A model generated the notes under the pieces. The model was not told the origin of the DNA. It did not search any database and worked only from the letters and a program-made list of their open reading frames with translations. Positions 9,182 to 20,003 of a stretch of 48,997 nt of DNA are shown here, piece by piece (within the stretch, counting starts at the first letter, position 1; the number at the start of each line of letters is the position of its first letter). The DNA is from Sedimentisphaerales bacterium (GTDB taxonomy: Bacteria > Planctomycetota > Phycisphaerae > Sedimentisphaerales > SM23-30). The position numbers and the translations under genes were made by a program. The stretch covers positions 1 to 48,997 of the forward strand of contig JAFGHE010000091.1 in assembly GCA_016930295.1 (NCBI GenBank), given 5' to 3'.

Positions 9182-12100
9182 TTATGGAACGGTGATCAGG
9201 TTTAAGTCGGTTAGGAAGTTAGAAGTGTTATCGCGGGCGAAGCCGGCGTCCAGGGCGTTGACATTCTGGTCCCGGTCGAAATCGTAAGTATTGCCCAGGG
9301 CGGCCGGATTCAGGAAGTTAGAGGGATTGTCGCGTACTAAGCCGATGTCTATGGCGTTGACACTGGCGTCGGCAGTGGAGTTGCCGGTTTCGCCGATGGC
9401 GTTGCCGACGTAGAAGACATCATCATCTTGCAGGCCGGTATTGGGTGTGGCTAATACGGTTACTTGCAACCATTGTTTCTGGATGGCGTTATCGGGGAAG
9501 ATAATGGTTATGCGGTCGCAGTCGTTAAGGCCGGGGGCCGGGCGGATGGTGATGTCGGCAGGGGCGGGTGCCGCCGTCCAGGAATCAGGATTATTATCGT
9601 TACCGACCTTGAAGAGGAAGTCCGTCTCGGTGGGCACTCCCGGCAAATCGTAGATATCAATCATAATACCATTAATACCCCGGCTGTAGCTGGTATAGTT
9701 GGCGAATGTGGCTGTCTCACCCGGCAGAAGGGGTGTTTTATCAGGCGCTATGGCATTATCATCGTCAGGATTGGCAAGCGGTTCGTCCCCGTCAAAAGAG
9801 GAGTTGTTATAAAATATATGACGGGCGCATACCTGGGAATCCGAAACAGGATCAATCAGCCAGTTTTGCATAAAGACCGTAATATCCTCAATATTGATTG
9901 TATTGGGATCGCCGGCGAGATTGCAGGCGGGATTCCAACTCGGATCAGCCGGAGTAGTCAGCCAGGCAGCGGAAAAGGAATAGAAATCGACAAGAGTCAC
10001 GCCATAGCTACCCCTGGAATCGCCGGGGATGTCTTTTTGCCAGGCTAACATGGGGTAGCCCGTCGTCATATAAGGCATACGCCAGTTATCCTGGGTGCCG
10101 TTGGTTGTCTCATGCATAAAATCCCAGCCGGCAGCAGTAAATGTCTCAGCTATCTGCATCAGGGGGGTTTCCAAACCAGTAAGATCAACTGGATCACCGC
10201 TGTTGGTACCAACACCAACGGTCATACCGGAGGTAAGAGTATCCCAGAATGATACTGTAATCATACCTTCAGAAGAATTCAATCCGGCAAAACCACCGGT
10301 ATTAACACCTGTTCCGACGACCTGGCCATAAGCATAGCAATTTATAATATCACCACGATTATATCCTGTCAAACCCCCGACATAATCTGGTCCTTCGACA
10401 TAACCAAATGCATAAGAGTCTGAAATTGAATCGAAGTTATAACCGGTCAAACCGCCAGTATAATTACCCGTTCCTGTTACATAACAGGATGCATAAGAAT
10501 TGGATACTTTTGCATATCCTGCCAGACCCCCGACATATCTATTGCCACTAACATTTCCAGACGCATAACAATCAATGATATGACCATTCCTGCCAACCAA
10601 TCCACCCACGTAGTCATCGTTACCTTCTACATTTACATTGGCATAACAGTTTCTTATGATATTATAAAGAGTACCCACCAGCCCACCGACAGAACTGGAA
10701 CCTTTGACCATACCGGTCACAAAACAATTTTGAATGGAATACTGATTATATATTGAAGAATTATAAGCAAAACCTGCCAGACCACCTACATAAGCCGTGT
10801 TGCTAGCATTGATATTTACATTCCGAATACCAAGGTTGCGGATTTTACCATAGGAACCAAGCACGCCAAATATACCGACATCACTTTCCTCTTCCATTAT
10901 CAGTGAGTAATTGGAGATTACATGATCCTTACCATCAAAAATCCCATCGAAACTATCGTCACCATCCCCGATCGGGTGATTTTCGTTGCCTGGGTAACCC
11001 GACATATCAATATCAGTCATTAATATAAAACTCTTACCCATTTCCCAATCCTCACGATTAAGGCCAAGGCTGTGGAATTGTACAGCGGTCCATATCTGGT
11101 ACGGATCATCCATAGTACCGCTTCCTCCGCCGTATTTGCCCGGTTCCGGTCCGATACCGAGAAGCCAGGGATAACTGTTGCCCTCGTCAATGGTCCAGAT
11201 ATCTATAAAATCCCAGCCTGCGGATTCAAAGGTGATTTGCTGCATCATATCAACGGTATAGAGACCGGTACCGCCGGCACTGGCTGACTTTTGTGATGTT
11301 TGCATATCCCAGAATGATGCAGTAACCTTATAAGAGTTACCATCGCCAATTAAACCACCCACGTAGGCTGCCTGAGAGTTGACGAAACCCTTAGAGAAAC
11401 AATATTCAATACTGCCGCCGTTGTCGCCGATAAAACCACCGACATATTCATTACCAGTAACCTCTCCTAAGGCATAACAGTTTCGAATTTCTTCGTTCTC
11501 ATAGTTATAGCCGATGAATCCCCCGACCTGATCGTTGCCTGCCACATTACCGGCAGCAAAACATTTTTCTATATTATATTCGGATGAATCATAACCGATA
11601 AATCCGCCAACCTGGTTACCGGTACCGGTAACATTACCTGTGGAGTAGCAATAAAGGATCTTACCATAATTGAGACCGATAAATCCACCAACCTGGTTAA
11701 TTCCAGAAACAGTCCCACCGGCATAAGAATAATCAATACTAGAACTACTTGTACGGTAACCGATCAATCCGCCGGTATTTTGCTCACCTCCGGTGACATT
11801 ACATAATGAATGACAGTATTTAATTGAGCTGTTATAATTAGAATGATAGCCACCAACTAAACCTCCAACATCGAAATTTCCTGTTACAGAGCCATGACTA
11901 TAGGAATATGACAGTCCCCCATAGTTTGAGCCAATTAAACCACCGATACTGCTGTTACCTTCAACGGTACAATCGGCATAACAGGATAGTACGAAACCAC
12001 GATTATGCCCTACTAGGCCACCAACCCTGAAGGTCCCTTTAATGATTCCTTTGCTATAACAATTGATTATACTACCGGAATTTCTGGCAGCGATGCAGCC

Positions 12101-15100
12101 CATAGTGTCGCCGCTTCCGGCATTTATATCAACTTTTTCCATACCAAAGTTTGACACAGTACCTTCGTTGTCAATAAATCCAAATAATCCGACATAATCA
12201 ATTCCGCTGCCGGTCCAGGTAAAATCACGAATTACGTGGTCCATCCCATGGAAGGTACCGGTGAATCCCAGACTAATGTCATAATACCCAATAATATGAT
12301 TTTCAATACTATAATATCCAATTATATTATACGTTGTACCAGTAAATTCTTTCAAGCTGATATCATTCATTAACATAAAATGTTTATCCCAGTCAAGCGG
12401 GATCAGGCCGATAGTATTCATTTGCTCTGCGGTACGGATCTGGTAGGGATTTTCTTCAGAACCGTCGCCGCCGCCATAATAATAATCCACAGCCAGAGCA
12501 ATAACCTCGCTCCAGTTATTGTCTTCATTACTTTCCTCCACGGCATCTGCGGTATCGACTTTGGCTCGCAGAAAATATACGCCTGGCTCGAATGGAGGGC
12601 AAACTAAACTGACAATATTATCATAAGTCATACCGGCTTCCAGAATATCCACAGAACACTCACCGACAACATCCGTATCGTCGAGTGAATCCCAGTCAAT
12701 ATCCGATGATGAAGCCAGGTATAATTTAGTCATCAATCCACTTCCGTCAGCCTCTGCAGGTGCATTACCCATATTTCTCAGTACGATATTAATATCCAGA
12801 TTCTCTCCGGCGGATGCCCGGTAAATGATGACGGTGTCTTCATCAACAATCAAGTCCACACGCGGCTGATGAGTGGGATAATTTACTCCTTCATCAATAG
12901 TCCAGAATTTATCGAAATCCCAGCCGGCTGCGGTAAAGGTCGCTTCCATCATCATCTCAGATGTGATTTTACCATAGACCTCAACTGGTTCGCTGGTGAC
13001 ATTACCCACGCCGTCGGTTATCCCAATACCACTGGTTTGTATATCCCAGAATGATGAGGTAATATTCCCGCCGGTACCAAGAAGACCGCCGAAATCTTCA
13101 TTACCTTCAACCAGACCCGTGGCATAACATTCAGAAATATTAGAACCAGAGCCGGCCAGGCCACCGACATCATAATTGCCGAAAACATCCCCCCAAGCAT
13201 AAGAACCTCTGACTCCACCTCCGTTCTCACGACCTACTAAACCACCAATATACTGGCTACCTGAAATATTACCCAAAGCGTGGCTATACAGAATAGTACC
13301 TGATTCGAAAGAATTTGTACCCACCAGACCCCCAATCGAATAATGACCTGATACATTACCCGTGGCATAACAATTAATACATTCATTATTATTATAACCA
13401 ACCAGACCTCCAACATGGTAACCATTTGCCACCACAACATTACCCGTAGCATAACAATTAATCAGCCTGTCTTCATTTAAACCGATTAATCCACCGATAC
13501 AATTCCCTTCATCTCTTCCAGTGACATTACCTTGCGCATAACAATTGATTATTTCACCGGAATAATTATAACCTATCAGTCCACCTATTCTATGCTTCCC
13601 ATTAATCTCACATGTTGAATAACAATCAAGAATAGGGCCTGCATAATTTAAACCAACCAAACCACCGATATAATAACCATTATTATATGTTGAGACGGTG
13701 CCGGTTGTATAACAATTTGTAACAGGACCGCGATTGATAGCTATCAGGCCCCCGACTTCATAATACGAACCTGAGATTGTCATATTGAGCTGAGTATAAC
13801 AGCCTTGAATATGCCCCAGATTTTCTCTAACCATTCCGCTCAGGGGCTGATCAGCACTTGAACGGATGACCCCTATTATGTGACAGTTATTTAAATATCC
13901 CAGATTGAACTCGACCAGGAGGCTTTGGTAATCATCATTAATATAAAAATCTTCTATGCCCAGATTCCTGACGATACCCGTCTCACTTACGCAGCCAAAC
14001 ATACTTGCCGCAGAAATATAGGCCTGTTCAGGAAGATTATAACGAATGACATGATTCAAACCGTCAAACGTACCGGAAAAGCCGAGATAGTCAGTTTCGT
14101 TATTATAATACCCTATGGGATTCGGGTGTATGTTCACCCAATATCCAAAGTCACCTATTGCAGGAAAATCTACATCATTAATCATGATGATATGCTTATC
14201 CCAGAGATTTTCGTTCAGTCCGAGAGAATAGAGTTGGTTGGGAGTAGATATAATAATCGGATTCGAGGAGCCAGACCGGCCTTCAGCATAGCACTCATCC
14301 ACAACCAGAACGATGATATTACTCCAGTTGTTGAACTCATTGAATTCCGTTACCTCACCCAGGGCGTCGGTCTTTACCTTGATAAAGTAGAGTCCCTCCT
14401 GGGCAGGGATTGGGATGGTCAGGTTCTGGGTATAAGAGGAGCAACCGTCCAGGGGACCTAATACGATGCTGCTGCCCACCTGGCTTTCAGGGCCCAGACT
14501 ATCCCAGTCGATGGTGGCGGAATCGGATATATAAACAGATGTTTCAAAACTATCGGTAATAGATAATATCTCTGAATTGGTTATTGTTACATTAAACGAT
14601 ATATTTTCTGCCGGAGGCAGTTCATAATAGATATCGCTGTCGTGATACACTATCAGGTCGTTATAATCAGGTAATTGACCGGCCAGACGGGGGAAATACA
14701 CTCCATCACACATTTCCCAGGTATCCACAAAATCCCAGCCTGCATCGGTAAAGGTACTTTGTGTCATTAACTCCGCCGTGGTTTTACCAGTAACACCATC
14801 CGGATCGTCAACTTCGCCAATCCCTGTCATATTGGGATTACTATCCATATCCCAAAAGCAACTGATAAATGTACCACCTGATCTTCCTACCAGACCACCG
14901 GCAATTATACCATTTACCTTGCCGACGGCATAACAGTTTGTTAGAGTGCCGCCACCACCCAGTAACCCTCCTACATAAGTTGAACCGAATACTGAACCCA
15001 TGCTATAGCTGTTGGAAATCTCACCATAATTAAATCCAGCCAGACCACCGATATATTCACTATAAAGCGTGGCATCCACATCCATCGCAGTAAAACATTC

Positions 15101-16948
15101 AGTTATAGTGCCATTATTATTCCCAACCAGTCCTCCGATGAAGCCATTAGGATAACTTAAACTATCAGGATAAGCCCGCCTGAGAAGTTTACCCGTGGCA
15201 TAACAATTCGTAATAGTACCACAATTGATCCCAGCGAGGGCACCTACATACCGAAAAGATCCTACATCCATATTGACATTAATTAATCCAAGATTCTTAA
15301 TCTCACCCCCTGGGGTACTAAAATAGCCCACTAATGCGAATATCCCAGGCTCATGACTCCCTTCATCATTTTGCCAGGAATAATTTGAAATTACATGGCC
15401 GTTACCATCAAAGACACCCAAAAAGCCCTTGCCACTGCCACGGGAGCCGATAGTATTAAATGTCTCTCCGGTATAGGCAGACAGGTCAATGTCGGCCATT
15501 AAAATAAAATGTCGATCCCAGCATTCGCTATATGCACCAATCATTTGCATGTCTTCAGGTGTCCAGATCTGGTAGGGATCGGCTTCGGTGCCGCTGCCGG
15601 GCCATAAATCTGCCAGATCCCGGATTTCCTCGGGTGATAAAGCGCCATCGTAGATACGGACATCATCGATCACGCCCTTAAAATTCCAGCCGCCGGAAGG
15701 GTGGGAGCCGATGGTTAAGGGGCCCGGATTATCCGGATCGATGCGCCCGGTGGTCAGGAAGCTATTGTTTTGCAGCATTCCGTTTATATAGAGTTTCAGC
15801 TCATCGCCGTCATAGGTGGCGGCCACATGGGTCCAGTTCCAGGTGACATAACGATTGGATTCTACCAGTATATCCGCAGCCTCATTGCCATTGAGCCGGA
15901 TGCGGGCTCTCCAGCGACGATCATTAATAAACAAGGCATAGGTGCCGGCTTCAGTCATCTGACGATTGAGGATTGATATCGGGTTAACCGTATCGGCGTC
16001 GCTGTCGAGTTTTACCCAGGCAGCCATGGTTATTCTGTCCACGTCCAGATTTTCGTCGGGGTTAATCTCAACAAAGTCATCTATCCCGTCCAGTAGTAAA
16101 GCCCCGGACCCGTTCCAAATCTGGTTCGGGTCGTGGGTGATATGCGCACCGTTGATTAAAACACCATGATTATCTCCGATGTCATCACCGGCGTCGGTGT
16201 CAAACGTCCAAAGGGCTTTCTGGCTGACGGATATCAACTCGGCGATTTCGGATGCGGACAGGGCTTGATTATATATCCGTACATCATCAATCAGCCCGTC
16301 AAAATAGCAGCCGACAGTAGGGTGGGATCCGATGGTCAAAGGGCCAGGATTGTCGGTATCGAGGCTTCCCAGGACAACGTTAACGTTGCTTTGCAGGGCG
16401 CCATTAATATACAATCGCAAATCAGTACCGTTATATACGGCGGCCACGTGTGTCCAATTGGTAGTTACCTCCTCATCGGAATATACCAGCACATCTGCAG
16501 ATTCATAGTTATCGAGCCGGACGCGGGCTATCCAGAGATTAGTATTAATAAATAACGCATAGGTGCCACCCTCGGTCATCTGACGATTCAGGATGAATGC
16601 CAGATTAGCCGGATCGGCGTCGCTGTCGAGCTTTACCCAGGCGGCCATGGTAATATACGATACGTCCAGGTTGGAATCAGGATTAATCTCGACATAGTCT
16701 CCATCCCCATCGCAGTTCAGGGCGCCGCCGATATATCCATCGTCCCACAGGGGGTTGCCGGCGAGCAAGCCATCGTTAGTCCCGGCAGAGTCGAAGGCGG
16801 TCAATCCTTCGGTTTCATCAAGTGCCCACCATCCCACAGGTTCGAGGGGTTGGGCGTAACCGGCGGTGACCAGGGATAAAAGGATAATCAAACCCACGGC
16901 TGGCTGAATCAGCTTATTACGAGACGGATACCATAATATTTCCCACAT
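9182..16948 (-). CDS. Giant secreted GLUG-motif protein with two LamG-like domains, CARDB-like domains, and C-terminal dockerin-like segments
   Basis: ~2588 aa; signal peptide-like LIQPAVGLIILLSLVTAGYAQ; dozens of GGLVGxNxGxIxNCYAxGxVxG repeats; two LamG-like blocks (YVEINPDxNLDVxxITMAAWVKLDSDAD...GxIDDVRIY); C-terminal NALDAGFARDNTSNF-like repeat. Start moved to 16948 (SD ggaaagg) from track 16975. Confidence 0.9.
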   Translation of the reverse strand: MWEILWYPSRNKLIQPAVGLIILLSLVTAGYAQPLEPVGWWALDETEGLTAFDSAGTNDGLLAGNPLWDDGYIGGALNCDGDGDYVEINPDSNLDVSYITMAAWVKLDSDADPANLAFILNRQMTEGGTYALFINTNLWIARVRLDNYESADVLVYSDEEVTTNWTHVAAVYNGTDLRLYINGALQSNVNVVLGSLDTDNPGPLTIGSHPTVGCYFDGLIDDVRIYNQALSASEIAELISVSQKALWTFDTDAGDDIGDNHGVLINGAHITHDPNQIWNGSGALLLDGIDDFVEINPDENLDVDRITMAAWVKLDSDADTVNPISILNRQMTEAGTYALFINDRRWRARIRLNGNEAADILVESNRYVTWNWTHVAATYDGDELKLYINGMLQNNSFLTTGRIDPDNPGPLTIGSHPSGGWNFKGVIDDVRIYDGALSPEEIRDLADLWPGSGTEADPYQIWTPEDMQMIGAYSECWDRHFILMADIDLSAYTGETFNTIGSRGSGKGFLGVFDGNGHVISNYSWQNDEGSHEPGIFALVGYFSTPGGEIKNLGLINVNMDVGSFRYVGALAGINCGTITNCYATGKLLRRAYPDSLSYPNGFIGGLVGNNNGTITECFTAMDVDATLYSEYIGGLAGFNYGEISNSYSMGSVFGSTYVGGLLGGGGTLTNCYAVGKVNGIIAGGLVGRSGGTFISCFWDMDSNPNMTGIGEVDDPDGVTGKTTAELMTQSTFTDAGWDFVDTWEMCDGVYFPRLAGQLPDYNDLIVYHDSDIYYELPPAENISFNVTITNSEILSITDSFETSVYISDSATIDWDSLGPESQVGSSIVLGPLDGCSSYTQNLTIPIPAQEGLYFIKVKTDALGEVTEFNEFNNWSNIIVLVVDECYAEGRSGSSNPIIISTPNQLYSLGLNENLWDKHIIMINDVDFPAIGDFGYWVNIHPNPIGYYNNETDYLGFSGTFDGLNHVIRYNLPEQAYISAASMFGCVSETGIVRNLGIEDFYINDDYQSLLVEFNLGYLNNCHIIGVIRSSADQPLSGMVRENLGHIQGCYTQLNMTISGSYYEVGGLIAINRGPVTNCYTTGTVSTYNNGYYIGGLVGLNYAGPILDCYSTCEINGKHRIGGLIGYNYSGEIINCYAQGNVTGRDEGNCIGGLIGLNEDRLINCYATGNVVVANGYHVGGLVGYNNNECINCYATGNVSGHYSIGGLVGTNSFESGTILYSHALGNISGSQYIGGLVGRENGGGVRGSYAWGDVFGNYDVGGLAGSGSNISECYATGLVEGNEDFGGLLGTGGNITSSFWDIQTSGIGITDGVGNVTSEPVEVYGKITSEMMMEATFTAAGWDFDKFWTIDEGVNYPTHQPRVDLIVDEDTVIIYRASAGENLDINIVLRNMGNAPAEADGSGLMTKLYLASSSDIDWDSLDDTDVVGECSVDILEAGMTYDNIVSLVCPPFEPGVYFLRAKVDTADAVEESNEDNNWSEVIALAVDYYYGGGDGSEENPYQIRTAEQMNTIGLIPLDWDKHFMLMNDISLKEFTGTTYNIIGYYSIENHIIGYYDISLGFTGTFHGMDHVIRDFTWTGSGIDYVGLFGFIDNEGTVSNFGMEKVDINAGSGDTMGCIAARNSGSIINCYSKGIIKGTFRVGGLVGHNRGFVLSCYADCTVEGNSSIGGLIGSNYGGLSYSYSHGSVTGNFDVGGLVGGYHSNYNSSIKYCHSLCNVTGGEQNTGGLIGYRTSSSSIDYSYAGGTVSGINQVGGFIGLNYGKILYCYSTGNVTGTGNQVGGFIGYDSSEYNIEKCFAAGNVAGNDQVGGFIGYNYENEEIRNCYALGEVTGNEYVGGFIGDNGGSIEYCFSKGFVNSQAAYVGGLIGDGNSYKVTASFWDMQTSQKSASAGGTGLYTVDMMQQITFESAGWDFIDIWTIDEGNSYPWLLGIGPEPGKYGGGSGTMDDPYQIWTAVQFHSLGLNREDWEMGKSFILMTDIDMSGYPGNENHPIGDGDDSFDGIFDGKDHVISNYSLIMEEESDVGIFGVLGSYGKIRNLGIRNVNINASNTAYVGGLAGFAYNSSIYNQYSIQNCFVTGMVKGSSSVGGLVGTLYNIIRNCYANVNVEGNDDYVGGLVGRNGHIIDCYASGNVSGNRYVGGLAGYAKVSNSYASCYVTGTGNYTGGLTGYNFDSISDSYAFGYVEGPDYVGGLTGYNRGDIINCYAYGQVVGTGVNTGGFAGLNSSEGMITVSFWDTLTSGMTVGVGTNSGDPVDLTGLETPLMQIAETFTAAGWDFMHETTNGTQDNWRMPYMTTGYPMLAWQKDIPGDSRGSYGVTLVDFYSFSAAWLTTPADPSWNPACNLAGDPNTINIEDITVFMQNWLIDPVSDSQVCARHIFYNNSSFDGDEPLANPDDDNAIAPDKTPLLPGETATFANYTSYSRGINGIMIDIYDLPGVPTETDFLFKVGNDNNPDSWTAAPAPADITIRPAPGLNDCDRITIIFPDNAIQKQWLQVTVLATPNTGLQDDDVFYVGNAIGETGNSTADASVNAIDIGLVRDNPSNFLNPAALGNTYDFDRDQNVNALDAGFARDNTSNFLTDLNLITVP

Positions 16949-17369
16949 GTCATAACACCTTTCCCTGTAAGTCAAACCAATATTTATTCTGTCCTGTCAG
17001 GTATTGCTTTTTGCTCAGTTTTCACCCGGGATACAGAGATTTTTCGTCTCTCTCACGCCGGGCTGATTTATATTTGTAACGATCCTGAGTCTGGTATTTC
17101 TATAGGGTAATTAAAAGCCAGTTACTCATTTATTGTCGCTTTTTGCCCCTTTTTTGTCAATTAAAAACCAGGACAAACAATGTTCAAAATTCATGTTTGA
17201 ATCATAACCAGGATTTGGGAAAGCAGACAATCGGCCGAATTCTTACTAAGTGTATATTTGACAATTCGTTATAAATATCCTATTCATCGTTTGGACTAAG
17301 CGGTGGTTGCGGTTATAATTTTATCCATAACTATAAATTCAGGCCCGTTTTGGCCCGGAGAGATATGAT

Positions 17370-17747
17370 ATGCGGATGAAGCGATATGGGTTTACATTGA
17401 TCGAGGCGCTGCTGAGTTGTGTTATACTGGCGGTGGGCGCCGTGGTGATCAGCGGGCTGACTCAACGGTGTATGCAGAATAATGTGCGGGGCTGGGAGTA
17501 TGAGCAGGCGTACCGGCTGCTGGATGAGACGCTGGACAAGGTATTGGTTATGGGGATCCCTGCTCACGCGGATATGGGTGTGGTGCGCGGTGATTTTGGC
17601 GAGCGCTATGCTCATTATTCGTATGAATTACGATATGAACCGACCGATGACAAGGATCTGTATCGTGTGACGGGCACGGTACGCTGGAACGCAGGGTCGC
17701 AAACGTATCAGGTGCAGGCTGTCACCCTGATTTACAGGTGGGAATAA
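17370..17747 (+). CDS. Prepilin-like protein, GspI-like minor pseudopilin
   Basis: MRMKRYGFTLIEALLSCVILAVGAVVISGL: type IV prepilin/pseudopilin leader and TM helix; first of three pseudopilin-like genes. Confidence 0.75.
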   Translation: MRMKRYGFTLIEALLSCVILAVGAVVISGLTQRCMQNNVRGWEYEQAYRLLDETLDKVLVMGIPAHADMGVVRGDFGERYAHYSYELRYEPTDDKDLYRVTGTVRWNAGSQTYQVQAVTLIYRWE

Positions 17748-17752
17748 ATTAA

Positions 17753-18529
17753 ATGCAAAGGCACGAAAAAAGTTGTGAGTTGTGTGTTGTGAGTTGTGAG
17801 TGGAAATTTTATGATTTATCAACAGATAAGGCATTGTTCTATAAAAGGGATAGAGGGTTTACGCTGGTGGAGATATTGCTGGCGGCGATACTGGGGGCGC
17901 TGGTTGTGGTGGTGGCGCTGGCCATGTTTAACCGGGTTAGCCAGAGCCGAAGCATGATGACCTATTATTCAGAGGTAGGCGCCCATGGTCGCTATGGATT
18001 AAATCGGATCCGTACTGATATAGCCAATTTCTATCGCAACGTTGAGCCGGATAAAATGAAACTGGAGGGGATCAAGGCCGTGCGTGATGGATTTGCCGCG
18101 GACCGATTAATTATGTATGTTGTTTCAGATGAACAGGAACGGGCCGGTGAACCTGAATCGGATATTTACGAAGTTGAGTATCGTCTCTGCCGGGACAGGA
18201 GCAATAATAAACTATTCCTGGGCCGGCGGTGCGGTGCGGTAAAGGAAGAGAGGAGCGGGAACGCCGGCGGGGTCCTGGTCCCGATTGCCGATTATATCAG
18301 CGCGTTGACATTTGAGTATTCAGAAAACGGCCGGGACTGGTTCAACCAATGGCAGAACCCAAACAAATTACCCCGCCTGGTGCGGGTCAGTATGACTTTA
18401 AGTGACCCGGCCGGAAGGCGGCCGGATCTGGTAATCAGCCAGGAGATGTCACTGGAACCGCTGCCTGTCGTGACCTTTTCAAGACAGGATACACAGCCAC
18501 CGTCGGATCCTGTAATCAAAACGGAATAG
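17753..18529 (+). CDS. Prepilin-like protein, GspJ-like minor pseudopilin
   Basis: DRGFTLVEILLAAILGALVVVVALAMFNRV prepilin motif; 5 bp after the previous gene. Annotated N-terminal extension contains a low-complexity repeat, so the start is uncertain. Confidence 0.75.
   Translation: MQRHEKSCELCVVSCEWKFYDLSTDKALFYKRDRGFTLVEILLAAILGALVVVVALAMFNRVSQSRSMMTYYSEVGAHGRYGLNRIRTDIANFYRNVEPDKMKLEGIKAVRDGFAADRLIMYVVSDEQERAGEPESDIYEVEYRLCRDRSNNKLFLGRRCGAVKEERSGNAGGVLVPIADYISALTFEYSENGRDWFNQWQNPNKLPRLVRVSMTLSDPAGRRPDLVISQEMSLEPLPVVTFSRQDTQPPSDPVIKTE
17771..17803 (+). repeat. Low-complexity GTTGTGAG-type repeat in the GspJ-like leader
   Basis: agttgtgagttgtgtgttgtgagttgtgagtgg. Confidence 0.7.
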
Positions 18530-18550
18530 TGCGATATCGCACTTTTTATT
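18528..18550 (+). terminator. Possible intra-operon intrinsic terminator between gspJ-like and gspK-like genes
   Basis: 16-bp perfect palindrome agtgcgatatcgcact followed by tttttatt; begins inside the TAG stop codon. Confidence 0.55.
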
Positions 18551-18617
18551 GCTTGTCATCAGGGCTTATACGAACGAAAGGGCCTGTTGAGTGAAATTGC
18601 GAAAGTAAACGAAACAT

Positions 18618-20003
18618 ATGGCGTCAAACAACAAAGGAATTGTACTGGTTGTTGTATTGTGGGTATTGGTGGTGCTGGCCGTATTGACCGTGGCCCTGGC
18701 TAATAATACCAAGCTGGATAATGCCATACGCATCGGCGAGGGAGAGCGGGTGCGGGCCCGATGGCTGGCGCGGGCAGGTGTTTACCGGGCGATCAGTGAT
18801 ATTGCGCGGGATGATTCCATAACCGACGGGGAACATGACGGGTGGTTTGACAATGCCGGGCAATTCAAACAGATTCCGCTGCCCGGCGGGACCTTCACCG
18901 TGTATGCCGACAGAAATAATGCCGACTCCACAATTGTCTATGGCATTGTTGATGAGGCTGCCAGAATCAATATCAATACTGCCGACCTGAAGATGTTGCT
19001 GGCTGTACCCAACATGACGGAGGCCATGGCCGGCGGTATTCTCGACTGGCGCGTTCAACGGCAGGAGATATTAAAAGCCACCGGCAACCGGGTAACGAAG
19101 CCAGGCGGATCGGTAGTCGAAACGGAATCTGCCATAGAAACTTTGCGCACTGTCCCCTTTAGTACTGTCCGGGAAGCAGCTCTGGCCGCCGGCCTGACCA
19201 AGGAAGAGCTTTACGGAGAAGATACCAATTTAAACGGTGTCCTGGACGAGTGCGAAAATGATGGCGAGGAATCCTGGCCCCCGGACAATCGAGATGGTGT
19301 TCTGGATCAGGGTATCCTGGGCCGGCTGACCGTTTATTCTTATGAATTGAACCAGGATGGTCTGGGGCGCACGCGTATTAATATAAACAAGGCCTCTGAA
19401 GAGGAATTGATTAATGAACTGAGTTTATCGGCCGGAGAGGCTAAATGGATAGGTGAAAATCGTCCCTTTAGTACTATAGCGGATCTTCTGGACGACACGG
19501 TCCGAACCTCCATATCGGTATCTGATTCACCATCGGTCAGTGCGGCAGTGACCATGACAACAGAACTCCCGGCCGGCGAAGAAGAAGGTGAGGAGGAAGA
19601 GATTGTCAGCATCAGGCCGGACCTGGCGACGTTTAGCCGGATCGCCGATCAGATAACCGTCCGTGATGATGAGGTCATTCCCGGGCGTATCAATATCAAT
19701 ACCGCCGATAAAATTGTGCTCCAGTCATTACCGGGTGTCAGCCCCCAGGCAGCCGACCAGATCATCAAGGCTCGCAGCGAATTGCCCCAGGGTTTTTATA
19801 CTATTGCCGACCTGATACACCACACCAATATAATAATTCCCGACTTCAAAAAATGTGCCCCCCTGATAACCGTGCGCAGTAATGTATTCACTATCCGCAG
19901 CCTCGGCCAGACCGAATGGACCGGCATCCGTCATACGATAGAGGCCGTCGTGGCACGGGGAGACGTTAAACCGGTCGTATTATACTGGAAGGAAAGCGAT
20001 TAG
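18618..20003 (+). CDS. gspK: T2SS GspK-like protein with repeated ININTAD (SAM-like/HhH-like) segments
   Basis: MASNNKGIVLVVVLWVLVVLAVLTVALANNTKLDNAIRIGEGERVRARWLARAGVYRAISDI; ARININTADLKMLLAVPNM, RININKASEEELINELS, RININTADKIVLQSLPGVSP. Confidence 0.82.
   Translation: MASNNKGIVLVVVLWVLVVLAVLTVALANNTKLDNAIRIGEGERVRARWLARAGVYRAISDIARDDSITDGEHDGWFDNAGQFKQIPLPGGTFTVYADRNNADSTIVYGIVDEAARININTADLKMLLAVPNMTEAMAGGILDWRVQRQEILKATGNRVTKPGGSVVETESAIETLRTVPFSTVREAALAAGLTKEELYGEDTNLNGVLDECENDGEESWPPDNRDGVLDQGILGRLTVYSYELNQDGLGRTRININKASEEELINELSLSAGEAKWIGENRPFSTIADLLDDTVRTSISVSDSPSVSAAVTMTTELPAGEEEGEEEEIVSIRPDLATFSRIADQITVRDDEVIPGRININTADKIVLQSLPGVSPQAADQIIKARSELPQGFYTIADLIHHTNIIIPDFKKCAPLITVRSNVFTIRSLGQTEWTGIRHTIEAVVARGDVKPVVLYWKESD

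Noticed and set aside
9784-9800. CCCCGTCAAAAGAGG as a MITE end
   Set aside because: Coding sequence in the GLUG gene, with no partner TIR or TSD.
10180-15300. Many similar short segments as a possible repeat array or CRISPR
   Set aside because: They are in-frame coding repeats of GLUG motifs within a single ORF.
18624-19058. Antisense ORFs within gspK-like, pcrA and other long genes
   Set aside because: No domain features; expected by-products of coding sequence composition.
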